Shown one piece after another: positions 8,439 through 16,099 of a stretch of DNA of 24,957 bases. Source of the stretch: a virus; the IMG/VR virus record IMGVR_UViG_3300037882_001482, positions 1 to 24,957 of that record. One strand, given 5' to 3'. The position numbers were made by a program, and so were the translations under genes. A model generated the notes under the pieces. It saw only the letters and a list, made by a program, of their open reading frames with translations, did not search any database and was not told the DNA's origin. How positions within the stretch are numbered: position 1 is the stretch's first letter; every line of letters begins with the position of its first letter.

Positions 8439-9368
8439 TCAACCATTTGCTTTCATTCTAGCGATAGCTAAAGCTTTTATTGCCTTTTTTAATTCTTTTG
8501 GATTGTCATGTAATTTTGCAATGTCAACAACTCCCATTCGTGCCATCTGATTCTGACTAAATCCTATATCCCCATTTGCAGAAGGTGCGTCATTTAAACT
8601 AGCACTCTTTGCCATATTGCGTTTTAGATTATTATTATCTTTCTTTGCGGTTGGTAAATCCTTATACCCCATTGCTACCGCCTGACCTTTAATAACGTTA
8701 AATATCGCATTACTATCTAATCCTGTTTGTGCTAAAGAGCTTACAATTTTGTACTCTTCCCCTTTAACCTCTTGCTGAATCTGCTGGTCGGTTGCAGTTG
8801 GATATTGTAAACGTAACGCTCTCATTCTTTCGCTTTTATAGTATTTTTTAGCGTCTGTATAAGAAGGGTCTAGCTCTATATACTTACTTTCTAAATCTTG
8901 GTATACACGCTCGGCATATGATACCGTTGCCTGTTCATTAATTGACTTGAACTGATTTTCTATAGCTTCAATTTTTTTATCACGTTGTTTTAGCTGGTAT
9001 TCATACCATTCTTCTGGCTCATAATCCTTGTCTGGAATCTTTTCAGCTTCAACCTTTTGTTCTTGCGGTTTTTGCATTGCCTCTTGAACGCCCTGAACAC
9101 GAGCAAGCTCTATTTTAATTTGGTTGTATTCTTCGTCACGTTTTTTAAGCTCATTACGCATTTTTTGGAAAGCGTTTTTTGCCTTTGGGTTTTTTGCCTT
9201 TTCATCATCAAGCTCTACATCTTCTACATCTTCTGCGTCTTCTGCATCTTCTGTGCCTTCTGCTTGCTGTTCAACTTCATCTTCAAGCTCTTGGGAGCCA
9301 TCGCTTTCAGCAATCTTCGCCCTTTCTGCTTTAATTTTCTCTCTTAATTCTTTTTCTAAATCACTCAT
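8439..9368 (-). CDS. Scaffolding protein
   Basis: The protein has 309 residues and is highly charged. A Glu/Asp-rich stretch covers about residues 26-55 (TEDAEDAEDVEDVELDDE), and long predicted coiled coils follow (about 65-100 and 120-160, for example MRNELKKRDEEYNQIKIELA). The C-terminus is basic (KELKKAIKALAIARMKANG), as in scaffold proteins whose C-terminal helices bind the coat protein. It would direct procapsid assembly and leave before maturation. Placement between portal and major capsid genes supports this strongly. The ribosome site TAAGGAGCAATT precedes the ATG at 9366-9368. Confidence 0.75.
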   Translation of the reverse strand: MSDLEKELREKIKAERAKIAESDGSQELEDEVEQQAEGTEDAEDAEDVEDVELDDEKAKNPKAKNAFQKMRNELKKRDEEYNQIKIELARVQGVQEAMQKPQEQKVEAEKIPDKDYEPEEWYEYQLKQRDKKIEAIENQFKSINEQATVSYAERVYQDLESKYIELDPSYTDAKKYYKSERMRALRLQYPTATDQQIQQEVKGEEYKIVSSLAQTGLDSNAIFNVIKGQAVAMGYKDLPTAKKDNNNLKRNMAKSASLNDAPSANGDIGFSQNQMARMGVVDIAKLHDNPKELKKAIKALAIARMKANG

Positions 9369-9385
9369 AATTGCTCCTTATGTGA

Positions 9386-11458
9386 TTAAATTGTAAATGA
9401 AATTTGGTTTAGTTTAGCTAATGCTAATTGGTCGTTTTCTATATCTAGCTTTTCAGCTTCTTCAATAATTTTAGTTGTGCTAGCCCTTGTATTGTCCATA
9501 TCAACAACAGTCTTGGCAATATCAGCCTTTAATTTTTCAGCCTCAACTTCACGCTTTACAACCTCTGCTGACTGACCTTTAAGTTCTAACATTTTATATT
9601 GTAATGCAATTTGCTGCTCTTGTTGCTGTGCTGCCACTTGTTCAGGTGTTAATTCTGGGTTAAACTTAGCTTTTAGTCTTTCTTTTAATAACGCAGATAT
9701 TGGCAGTTCTTCTATAAGTTCAGGATATATATTTTGTCCAGCCATAAGCATATTTTGTGCGACTGACAACATCATATTTAGATTTTCACGCTTTTGAACA
9801 GGCGTTATTGGAACCTCTTGTATATCAACGTCATATTCTGCAAATAATGCAGATTTGCTTATCTCACTCCAAACTTTAACTCCGTCCTCGCCTAAAACAG
9901 GCACGAGCCTTTGTGGGTTATTTTCGTAAAGAACACGCATAAATGTGAGATTTAAGCGTCCTATTTCTTTTTGAAATAATGTTATACTGTCAAAATACGT
10001 TGCTAAGGTTGAGGTAACTTGCTCAATCCTTTGGGATTCTAATAATGCCGATACTTGTTTGTTTTCGCTGGAACCTAAAAACTCTGGATTAATACCTGAC
10101 ACTTCAAACATGCCCGATTTAGCAGCCGCAAGAACATTCTCATATCCGCTAGGCAATGCACTCATCGCTTTAGGCTGTATCTTGCCTTGTCCTAACGCTC
10201 CTGAATTAACACACACAGCCGCATCAGTAGAAGCCCATTGTTGTTCAAATCTTTTAGGGTCTTGAACTGCGTCAATTTCATACATTACTCCACCTTTTGA
10301 ATTAGAGGCAATAACATATAGAATTTCAGTTAATGCCTTATTAGCGTAACGTGAGGGCTCTCGAAGCTGGTCAACTATACCATGCCAAATTCCCCTAACT
10401 TCATCATAATCACCAGTTTTAAATTTTATAGTAAATCCGTTCTGGTCTTTTGATTTAAACTTCTGAAAAACTTTCTTGCCTGAAATAATAGCAGTATAAA
10501 AAACTTGTCGTTTATGTTTTATCTCTTCAATCTCAATTCCGTATTGCTCAAATAATCCTGCTAATACATTTCTTATCTTAGGAGTAACAATTAACTCTTG
10601 CACATCTGGCTTAAAAACAAAAAGGTCGTCTAAGATATCCTCTTTTTCATTCTCTTCTTCTAAATCTAAAGCCATAAGCTCAAATGCCTGTGCAAGCTCC
10701 TGCTTTACAAGTGTATCAATAGTAGGGTCGTATAAAGGATTTTCTACACGGTAGTAGGTTTCATAATCCCACCATTGATAGTAAAAAACTTGTACTAAAT
10801 CCTCTTCTTCGTCCAAACCAACACGCAAGCTGCCTTTTAAACTTGTAGTTAATAAAGGGCTTTCCGCCTCCTCAAAATCTTCTGTATCGGCTTGAAATAA
10901 ACTAGCCGCATCTTCCCTATTCATTGTCTTTCTTCGATAAACCCATCTAGAGTCCAACAAGTTTACAGCCCTTGCTTGTGGGTCATATCCGTACTCATCG
11001 TATTTAAGACAGCAACTTACAACGTCACCATAAGGATTTTGGACATAAGATATACTTTCCTCAATCGCTCCAATACCTGTTATTAACATCTCTTTATCTT
11101 GTCGAGATTCTATTTGAGGGCTATTTGAATCTGCCCTAATATAATCGGAAAATGCATTAGTTGCTTGCGAAGCTATCTTTTGTTGCTCAATGTCTGGAAT
11201 TCTTGCTTGATACGAAGGCTCTCTTCGCAACTTCATCATAAATCCAACTATAGAATTTACAAACGGCTTTATTCTATTGAACACTACCATTTTTCTTCTA
11301 GAACCTTCCGTCACCTTGACAGCATAAGCCATTGCATCACCACTATAAAACTGATGATTTAATTCATTATTTTGATATTGCAAATCAAGCCCAGACTCGG
11401 TTATGCTTTTTCTTTCGTTAAAACTTTTTAGTAAATCTTCGTTATTTAACATTTTCAC
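9386..11458 (-). CDS. Portal protein
   Basis: The protein has 690 residues, in the size range of P22-like portal proteins. The N-terminal part (about 1-90) has YSGDAMAYAVKVTEGSRRKM then FNRIKPFVNSIVGFMMKLRR, the typical start of large podovirus portals. The C-terminal part is a long Gln/Glu/Lys-rich helical region (about 600-680), matching the barrel-type C-terminus of P22 gp1. It would form the dodecameric DNA gate at one capsid vertex. GTG at 11456-11458 overlaps the terminase TGA as GTGA; an ATG two codons later (11450-11452) is an alternative start. It lies between terminase and scaffold genes, as expected. Confidence 0.85.
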   Translation of the reverse strand: MKMLNNEDLLKSFNERKSITESGLDLQYQNNELNHQFYSGDAMAYAVKVTEGSRRKMVVFNRIKPFVNSIVGFMMKLRREPSYQARIPDIEQQKIASQATNAFSDYIRADSNSPQIESRQDKEMLITGIGAIEESISYVQNPYGDVVSCCLKYDEYGYDPQARAVNLLDSRWVYRRKTMNREDAASLFQADTEDFEEAESPLLTTSLKGSLRVGLDEEEDLVQVFYYQWWDYETYYRVENPLYDPTIDTLVKQELAQAFELMALDLEEENEKEDILDDLFVFKPDVQELIVTPKIRNVLAGLFEQYGIEIEEIKHKRQVFYTAIISGKKVFQKFKSKDQNGFTIKFKTGDYDEVRGIWHGIVDQLREPSRYANKALTEILYVIASNSKGGVMYEIDAVQDPKRFEQQWASTDAAVCVNSGALGQGKIQPKAMSALPSGYENVLAAAKSGMFEVSGINPEFLGSSENKQVSALLESQRIEQVTSTLATYFDSITLFQKEIGRLNLTFMRVLYENNPQRLVPVLGEDGVKVWSEISKSALFAEYDVDIQEVPITPVQKRENLNMMLSVAQNMLMAGQNIYPELIEELPISALLKERLKAKFNPELTPEQVAAQQQEQQIALQYKMLELKGQSAEVVKREVEAEKLKADIAKTVVDMDNTRASTTKIIEEAEKLDIENDQLALAKLNQISFTI

Positions 11459-13026
11459 CAGCTCATAAAATCACTGTTACTAAAATTACTATCACCTCTT
11501 GTAATAGTGTCACCACCTGCATAATAATTTATTTGCAACGCTGGGAATATCGGGTTAACATCGTATATTCTCGAAATAGCGTCTATAACATCATCATTCT
11601 TCCCCACCGGAAACAGCATTAACTCATCTTCGATAAGCTCTTGCGATAAATCCCTGATACTACCTTTGCAGTCACTATACAATAACTTATCAGCTATATA
11701 ATATTTATTATTTTCCCAATCAGGTATCATTCGCCTAATTCTATCTTCTTTATTTAACCTTCCCGCAACTTCTGTCAAACTAAATCTATAATTAATTTCC
11801 TCTTGTGCTTTCTTAATATAATATTGGTCTGTCATCATCCCGTATTGCTCAACTGCGACTTTTGGAGACTTCTTACTTTTTTCATTCCATTTTTTATGTA
11901 ACTTTATTAAAGCATCAACCCTTTCCGTGGGGTTTAATCTATCCCTTATAATATCCAAAATATAATAATTTGTATCGGGGGCAAGCCCGATAACCACCAT
12001 AGCCGTATAATCAGCATTTTCTTTTTTAGAATTTGCAGGGTCGTACATTATATATAAATTCATCGAATTAACACTAAAGTTTTTTGCGGTTGGACTAAAG
12101 AATTGAATATGCTCTTTTGCAAACTCTCCATTGCCAACAGGAGCAGGTTTTTGCATATACTGCCCATAAAATACATACTTTTCTTTTGCAGAACCTTCAT
12201 CACGCTGCTTAATAAGACTTTTTATAGGCTCTTTACTTTCCCAATACGATATATCATTACCATCATCATCTTGCAAAATTGCTGGTATCATGAAATGCTT
12301 TACAGGTAAACTTAATCCACCATTTAATATAAATCCTGTTGGGTCATTTTCATGAAGCCTTTGCATTATAAGGAGAATTGGGGTTGATGGTGATGCCTTT
12401 CTTGATTTTATCGTATTAACTAAAATCTGATTTATATTATTACGCTCAACCGTTGACTCTGCCATTTCTGGTGAAAGGGGGTCATCAATTATTATAGCCC
12501 CTTGAAATCCATGAGTCATATGTCCTGCACGAAAGCCTGTAATCTGCCCTCTCATCGAGGTAGCGTAAACGCCCCCAGCATTTTTATCTTCCTCGTTTTC
12601 TGTAAACGTAACGTTCCAACGTTTTTTCGACTTACTATCAGCCCTTATTTTTAAAGTCCAAAGTTCTTGAAACTCACTTGACATAATAATATCTTTTGCA
12701 GCTAAAGAATTCTGTTCAGCAAGCTGGTCCGAATATGATAGATGTAAAAATCTTACACGGGGATTTATAGCTAGACTTCTGGCTATCCAGTTCACTACAG
12801 CCATTTGCGTTTTACTTGAGCCGGGCGAAACATTAATAATTATAATATGACCGTCATATTTCCCGCTCTCGATATCCAGTAAAATTTGGGCAATCTTTTT
12901 ATGATGCCAATTAACGTTAAATTTAATTCCCTCCCGATGCTTAAAAAAATAACGTGTGAAAAATAATGGGTCATTTTCACAAGCTGTTTTAATAATCTTT
13001 TTTTTTAACTCTTCTTGCGAAGCCAT
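11455..13026 (-). CDS. terL: Terminase large subunit
   Basis: The protein has 523 residues and is the packaging ATPase-nuclease. A Walker A-type loop with SPGSSKT lies at 67-73 (K72, T73) and a Walker B-type strand GAIIIDDP at 176-183 (D181, D182). The motif FLHLSYSDQLAEQNS (about 93-107) is typical of this terminase group. The C-terminal RNase H-like nuclease shows D329 (MYDPAN), E393 (VEQYG) and D479/D482 (NDDVIDAISR). It would cut concatemers and drive DNA into the prohead through the portal encoded next to it. The stop TGA overlaps the portal start. The deviation from the usual G-K-S/T loop (S71 before K72) fits phage-terminase variants. Confidence 0.93.
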   Translation of the reverse strand: MASQEELKKKIIKTACENDPLFFTRYFFKHREGIKFNVNWHHKKIAQILLDIESGKYDGHIIIINVSPGSSKTQMAVVNWIARSLAINPRVRFLHLSYSDQLAEQNSLAAKDIIMSSEFQELWTLKIRADSKSKKRWNVTFTENEEDKNAGGVYATSMRGQITGFRAGHMTHGFQGAIIIDDPLSPEMAESTVERNNINQILVNTIKSRKASPSTPILLIMQRLHENDPTGFILNGGLSLPVKHFMIPAILQDDDGNDISYWESKEPIKSLIKQRDEGSAKEKYVFYGQYMQKPAPVGNGEFAKEHIQFFSPTAKNFSVNSMNLYIMYDPANSKKENADYTAMVVIGLAPDTNYYILDIIRDRLNPTERVDALIKLHKKWNEKSKKSPKVAVEQYGMMTDQYYIKKAQEEINYRFSLTEVAGRLNKEDRIRRMIPDWENNKYYIADKLLYSDCKGSIRDLSQELIEDELMLFPVGKNDDVIDAISRIYDVNPIFPALQINYYAGGDTITRGDSNFSNSDFMSW

Positions 13027-13094
13027 ATCAACGTTACACTATTTTTACTTGCTTTATCCGTATATTATCAATACATGATATGTTTAGGCGGTGG

Positions 13095-13131
13095 CAAAGG
13101 GGCATATTTTAGCTATTTTTCACCCCATTTG
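13095..13131 (-). promoter_or_regulatory. Weak hairpin in TerS-TerL spacer
   Basis: CAAAGGGG (13095-13102) can pair with CCCCATTTG (13123-13131) with one bulged base, enclosing a 20-base A/T-rich loop. The 115-bp spacer between the two terminase genes is otherwise featureless apart from AT-rich sequence. No U-run follows on the minus strand, so it may tune expression rather than end transcription. This is a low-confidence call. Confidence 0.3.
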
Positions 13132-13141
13132 TAACAAACGC

Positions 13142-13546
13142 TTAAAAATCTTCTTTTAACTTCAAAGCAATTTCTTTAGCAATTTTATCAATTTGACTTT
13201 CAGGAATATTATCAGATTTATCATCAAGCATTTTATTATAAACTGTTGATGTATCAGAATAATCATCTCTAAAACGACATGAAACTTGCTTATTCCAAAG
13301 TGCAGAATTGAATTTCTCTGCAAACAATGCTTCACGCCCAATTTTTTCATACCAAGCTTGGGCAAAACTCACTGCTACCCTCATTGCGTCCATAAATTCT
13401 GGGTGAATTTTCATGTATGAATAGATAGTTTGCTTACAAACTCCTAACTCCAAACCCATTTCAGCTATTGAATAACCTTGCTTTCCTAGCTCAATAACCT
13501 TTTCGCAAAATTCTTTTTTGTACAAAGTTGGGCACCCTGCTGGCAT
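13142..13546 (-). CDS. terS: Terminase small subunit
   Basis: The protein has 134 residues. An N-terminal helix-turn-helix (about 10-47, YKKEFCEKVIELGKQGYS then IAEMGLELGVCKQTIYSYM) is followed by HPEFMDAMRVAVSFAQAWYE (about 52-71), the typical sequence order in this terminase small-subunit group. It recognises packaging sites on phage DNA and feeds the large subunit encoded 115 bp downstream. The C-terminus (about 105-134) is Lys-rich and probably helical. The start is preceded by AAAAGGAGTTAAAAAA. The large subunit encoded downstream makes the assignment solid. Confidence 0.85.
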   Translation of the reverse strand: MPAGCPTLYKKEFCEKVIELGKQGYSIAEMGLELGVCKQTIYSYMKIHPEFMDAMRVAVSFAQAWYEKIGREALFAEKFNSALWNKQVSCRFRDDYSDTSTVYNKMLDDKSDNIPESQIDKIAKEIALKLKEDF

Positions 13547-13567
13547 TTTTTTAACTCCTTTTAATTT

Positions 13568-14077
13568 TTACAGTTTTGCAGTTATTGCAAATTTTTTCAT
13601 AGCTTCTTCTGGCGTATCACCTCCAGAATCTGGTGAAATTATAACATGTCCCACATACCGTATAGCTTCACGCAAAATAAGAACTTCACCAGCCGTATAA
13701 TTAATACACTCGGATTTTCTAGCACCTCCCTTAAAAACTATAGAATAGTTATTCTTAGAATTTTCTTGCAAATAAAATTGCACACGCCCAGCAAATATTA
13801 AACCAAGCTTCCTTTTCAAGCTCTCCCAATTTGTTAAAAAAATAGCTTCTTGTTCATTATCTGCAAGAATCTGGCTATTTTCTTTTGTAGGATTTTCTAT
13901 AACAATTAAATCAGGGGATAAGTTAGAGTTTTCTTGTTCCGCCGTATAAACTTTTTTTGATTGCTCACCTTTTTCATATCTTGTTAAACTATCTATCAGC
14001 TCATCTTTTGTGCCTCGAGCTCGCAAGCCTAGGTTTGCACATTTTACCTTTAACTCATTGTAACTTAATTCATTCAT
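13568..14077 (-). CDS. SAP-domain protein of unknown role
   Basis: The protein has 169 residues. The N-terminal 35 residues (LSYNELKVKCANLGLRARGT then KDELIDSLTRYE) match the SAP DNA-binding helix-turn-helix pattern. The rest (about 50-169) is not recognised: it has a Glu/Asn-rich linker and a possible alpha/beta domain (IVFKGGARKSECINYTAGEV). The gene is first in the late operon, immediately downstream of the strong minus-strand promoter at 14110-14137 and just before the terminase genes. This placement suggests a DNA-binding helper in packaging or late regulation, but this is inference. The ribosome site is weak (AAGG about 10 bases before ATG). Confidence 0.65.
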   Translation of the reverse strand: MNELSYNELKVKCANLGLRARGTKDELIDSLTRYEKGEQSKKVYTAEQENSNLSPDLIVIENPTKENSQILADNEQEAIFLTNWESLKRKLGLIFAGRVQFYLQENSKNNYSIVFKGGARKSECINYTAGEVLILREAIRYVGHVIISPDSGGDTPEEAMKKFAITAKL

Positions 14078-14109
14078 TTACTTTGCCTTATTTATTAAAA
14101 ATAATTATT

Positions 14110-14137
14110 ATTATAACACATCTGTATCTAGTTTCAA
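14110..14137 (-). promoter_or_regulatory. Late-operon sigma70-type promoter
   Basis: Read on the minus strand, TTGAAA (14132-14137) is followed after 16 bases by a consensus TATAAT (14110-14115). It faces the SAP-terminase-head gene block, starting 33 bp upstream of the first ATG. The match is the best I see in the window. It is seen directly in sequence but untested. Confidence 0.65.
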
Positions 14138-14175
14138 CAAAAAGAGTGAAATATACAAAAAGGCTATTTTTATAT

Positions 14176-14204
14176 TTGCTTATTAAACTTATAGTATATA
14201 TATT
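14176..14204 (+). promoter_or_regulatory. Candidate promoter for small-gene block
   Basis: TTGCTT (14176-14181) and TATATT (14199-14204) are 17 bases apart and lie 36 bp upstream of the first plus-strand ATG. The interval is extremely AT-rich, so a chance match is possible. It would drive the small membrane-protein and repressor genes divergently from the late promoter. Confidence 0.4.
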
Positions 14205-14240
14205 ATGTTTATCGACAATAATAAAAAGGAGTAAATAAAA

Positions 14241-14459
14241 ATGATGAAAACCAAAAGATACTTATTAGCAAGCTCCCCTACTCTTGAGGGACTTACTGAA
14301 ATGATATGTCAATTTTATGGTGGTGAAAAATATCATATCTCTTGGGGCAAAAGTGTTTGCCAAGAGTCTACAAACAGAATTATGAAAAATGTAGCTGTCC
14401 GTAAATTAAAGGGTAGATATAGATTTGAAGCTATAGAATACATTAGCCTAGTAACTTAA
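14241..14459 (+). CDS. Small unknown protein (72 aa)
   Basis: The protein has 72 residues, is basic, and has no signal peptide or membrane segment. It starts with MMKTKRYLLASSPTLEGLTE and contains an Ile/Met/Tyr-rich middle (MICQFYGGEKYHISWGKS). The start is set by the strong site AAGGAGTAAATAAAA before the ATG at 14241; a second in-frame ATG follows directly. It is the first gene of the plus-strand small-gene block. I do not recognise it. Coding is supported by the ribosome site, by the reading frame and by the similar spacing to other genes of the block. Confidence 0.55.
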   Translation: MMKTKRYLLASSPTLEGLTEMICQFYGGEKYHISWGKSVCQESTNRIMKNVAVRKLKGRYRFEAIEYISLVT

Positions 14460-14524
14460 TATTAACGATGTCAAACAACACTAAATAATACAACAATTAT
14501 ATAACCAATCAAGGAGAAGCTAGT

Positions 14525-14857
14525 ATGAGAGAAGATTTAGTTGAGCAAGAAATTATTGATATCATTAGTTACATAAAAGATGTAGCTGCTTTTTCAAAGG
14601 AGCAGCTACCGAGTGTTGCCTCGCAAATATTAGAATATGGTTATGTTAGTAATTTAACTGGGGTTATAGTACTAGGAATAATTAGTTTAGTTTCAGCTTT
14701 TACAGCTCTAGCTAACATTAAGGATATGCCATTTTTTAGCTGTGTTTGGACTCTCATATTTACTGTCTGGACGATTTGTTGTGTCGATTCATTAATTAAG
14801 GTGAGTTACGCTCCAAAGTTATATTTATTAACCTACCTGAAAGATTTTATATCTTAA
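14525..14857 (+). CDS. Two-segment membrane protein (110 aa)
   Basis: The protein has 110 residues: an acidic helical N-terminal part (1-30) and two hydrophobic stretches at about 44-65 (LTGVIVLGIISLVSAFTALA) and 70-90 (FFSCVWTLIFTVWTICCVDS). It has a short loop between them and a C-terminal tail. The topology suggests an inner-membrane protein. A holin is conceivable given the size, but there is no endolysin nearby, and an immunity or superinfection-exclusion role fits a repressor-linked gene block equally well. The site AAGGAGAAGCTAGT precedes the ATG. Confidence 0.6.
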   Translation: MREDLVEQEIIDIISYIKDVAAFSKEQLPSVASQILEYGYVSNLTGVIVLGIISLVSAFTALANIKDMPFFSCVWTLIFTVWTICCVDSLIKVSYAPKLYLLTYLKDFIS

Positions 14858-14878
14858 CGACTAAATAGAGAGGGAAAG

Positions 14879-14944
14879 ATGGTAGGTAGAGAATTAGAGC
14901 GAATTAACAAAGTAAAACAAGCACTCAAAGCAACTAAGGAGTAA
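14879..14944 (+). CDS. Possible 21-residue small protein
   Basis: ATG at 14879-14881 opens a 21-codon frame (MVGRELERINKVKQALKATK-type, Lys-rich), preceded by AGAGAGGGAAAG. It ends with AAG GAG TAA, and this AAGGAGTAA also forms the ribosome site for the next ORF. Coupled ends like this are typical in this phage. No homologue is recalled; a leader peptide or a chance ORF are the alternatives. Confidence 0.4.
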   Translation: MVGRELERINKVKQALKATKE

Positions 14945-14949
14945 ATAAA

Positions 14950-15072
14950 ATGCACACAGTCTTAAATTTTGTATTTAACCCCTTAGTTAATGGAAATATT
15001 AACTTATTTGCTATCGGATTTTATCTAACTATTTTAGCTATTTTTGTTACATATCAAATTGAGAAGGAGTAA
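14950..15072 (+). CDS. 40-residue small membrane protein
   Basis: ATG at 14950-14952 opens a 40-codon frame. The N-terminal half is MHTVLNFVFNPLVNG, and one hydrophobic segment lies at about residues 18-36 (NLFAIGFYLTILAIFVTYQ), followed by IEKE. The gene starts 6 bp after the 21-codon ORF, sharing the AAGGAGTAAATAAA module, and its own last codons again form AAGGAGTAA for the next gene. A single membrane-spanning small protein such as a regulator or exclusion factor is plausible; function is not recognised. Confidence 0.5.
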   Translation: MHTVLNFVFNPLVNGNINLFAIGFYLTILAIFVTYQIEKE

Positions 15073-15078
15073 ATAAAA

Positions 15079-15426
15079 ATGAGTAGAAAAAACGAAGAAA
15101 CGACAAAAATTAATAACGAAATTGGAACACGCATAAGAAACGCTAGGGTTAGAAACGGGATAACTATGGAACAACTCGGTAAAAAAATCCATATTACGCA
15201 CCAGCAAGTTGCAAAATACGAAAAAGGAACTAATAAAGTATCTGCTTGCAGGTTATATATGATTGCAAAAACTTTAAACGTACAAATTATAAATTTTTAC
15301 GAAGGCACGATAACAAGCGATTTTTCAAATGACCGTATGTTTTTAGAACTTTATAAAAACTTCAAAAAACTTAACGTTGAAAAAAGGGTCGCAGTTACTA
15401 ACTTAGTAAAAAGTTTAGTGGTATAA
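15079..15426 (+). CDS. XRE/Cro-type repressor with HTH
   Basis: The protein has 115 residues. An N-terminal helix-turn-helix domain covers about 14-72, with IGTRIRNARVRNGITMEQLG then KKIHITHQQVAKYEKGTNKV and SACRLYMIAKTLNVQIINFY. The phrase HQQVAKYEKGTNKVSACRLY resembles the LTFQQVQKYEKGTNR pattern of a repressor family common in Alphaproteobacteria. The C-terminal 40 residues are helical and Lys/Phe-rich, with no peptidase domain, so this is a Cro- or short-repressor type. It would bind operators near the divergent promoters. The strong site AAGGAGTAAATAAAA precedes the ATG, and a hairpin terminator follows 7 bp after the stop. Confidence 0.8.
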   Translation: MSRKNEETTKINNEIGTRIRNARVRNGITMEQLGKKIHITHQQVAKYEKGTNKVSACRLYMIAKTLNVQIINFYEGTITSDFSNDRMFLELYKNFKKLNVEKRVAVTNLVKSLVV

Positions 15427-15433
15427 AAAAGTA

Positions 15434-15470
15434 ACCCCCTAGGTTGAGCATATTAAGAGGCTTAGGGGGT
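15434..15470. terminator. Hairpin terminator after repressor gene
   Basis: ACCCCCTAGG (15434-15443) pairs with CTTAGGGGGT (15461-15470): ten base pairs with one G-U wobble, around a 17-base loop. It lies between a plus-strand repressor and, before the IS arrived, the converging 85-residue gene, so it may act on both strands. The T-run is short (TGTTGTCTT), so efficiency is uncertain. Confidence 0.6.
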
Positions 15471-15492
15471 GTTGTCTTAAAGAATATATAAC

Positions 15493-15500
15493 TATTTAAT
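15493..15500. repeat. 8-bp target site duplication, left copy
   Basis: TATTTAAT lies directly left of the IS left terminal repeat and is repeated at 18084-18091. Eight-base duplications are characteristic of the IS1595 family. The intact copies indicate a simple transposition event without later end loss. Confidence 0.9.
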
Positions 15501-15525
15501 GGGAACTATATACATAACTAGCCAA
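15501..15525 (+). repeat. IS left terminal inverted repeat, 25 bp
   Basis: The repeat begins GGGAACTATATACATAAC and ends with TAGCCAA. It is the exact reverse complement of 18059-18083. It is directly bordered by the target duplication, so its outer edge is fixed to the base. Confidence 0.95.
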
Positions 15526-15570
15526 GCAATATAATCATGTAGGTAATATTTGTTTTGAAAATTTTTACGA

Positions 15571-15608
15571 TTCTGGTCATAAGTTTGTTTTCACTATTTT
15601 GACCAGAA
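15571..15608 (-). repeat. Inverted repeat inside IS left end
   Basis: TTCTGGTCA (15571-15579) is the exact reverse complement of TGACCAGAA (15600-15608), with a 20-base spacer. It lies in the 145-bp stretch between the left terminal repeat and the stop of the PemK/MazF-like gene, i.e. downstream of the IS operon. Read on the minus strand, the 3' flank is TCGTAAAAATTTTC, with short T-runs, so a transcription terminator is possible; an RNA structure or protein site are alternatives. The same stretch has two smaller hairpin-like repeats near 15608-15620 and 15629-15652. No gene was found in it. Confidence 0.5.
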
Positions 15609-15670
15609 GCCCTTGTTAGGGTCTTAACGAGGATGACTTGAGCAGAGCCTCTTGTTTAAGGATAACCTAT

Positions 15671-16096
15671 TTATAGGTGCTTTGTCAATACAGATAATCC
15701 TAAGCCGTGCAACACGCACTTTTGGACATCCGTAAACATATCGTCTGGTAGCACCTGAGTTTGATAAATTCTTTTGCCGTTTTTATCTTTACCTAAATTC
15801 AGAAGGTCTACTCGATGAAAACCTACGGCGTTAACCATATCACCTTTTATCCATCTATTAGCGTTGCCCCATTTTACAGGAAGCTCAAACGGTATGTCAA
15901 TCCTGCCATGGAAAGGCATTACTTTATCTGGTGCGGTTAGACTCAACGGAACTATAGTAACAAGTTTTACTCTTGCTTTTATTGCAGGGGAAAGAACGAT
16001 TGCCAATCGTAGTTTGTCCATTTCAGGGTTTTTAAATCCTTTATCATAATTAACGGTTACGATACTGCCACGCTCAGGATGAAATTTTATTGCCAT
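15671..16096 (-). CDS. PemK/MazF-like protein (IS passenger)
   Basis: The protein has 141 residues. The N-terminal pattern HPERGSIVTVNYDKGF (about 6-21), then KLRLAIVLSPAIKARVKLVT and IVPLSLTAPDKVMPFHGRID (about 28-68) match the SH3-like barrel of PemK/MazF-type ribonuclease toxins (PF02452-like), in which an RG...V start and a Thr/Ser in the TIVPLS region are typical. If active it would cut RNA, acting as a toxin. It is the last gene of the IS operon, 3 bp after the P63C gene, with no obvious Shine-Dalgarno site, so it is probably coupled. No separate small antitoxin gene is visible; the P63C protein may have that role or the domain may be non-toxic. Confidence 0.65.
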   Translation of the reverse strand: MAIKFHPERGSIVTVNYDKGFKNPEMDKLRLAIVLSPAIKARVKLVTIVPLSLTAPDKVMPFHGRIDIPFELPVKWGNANRWIKGDMVNAVGFHRVDLLNLGKDKNGKRIYQTQVLPDDMFTDVQKCVLHGLGLSVLTKHL

Positions 16097-16099
16097 ATA

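Noticed and set aside
13162-13365. A 67-residue minus-strand frame within the small terminase gene.
   Set aside because: It overlaps terS on the same strand in another frame, is low in complexity, and has no start signal.
14525-14857. A confident holin call for the two-segment membrane protein.
   Set aside because: No endolysin or spanin is nearby and the gene sits with a repressor. Size and topology alone do not define a holin.
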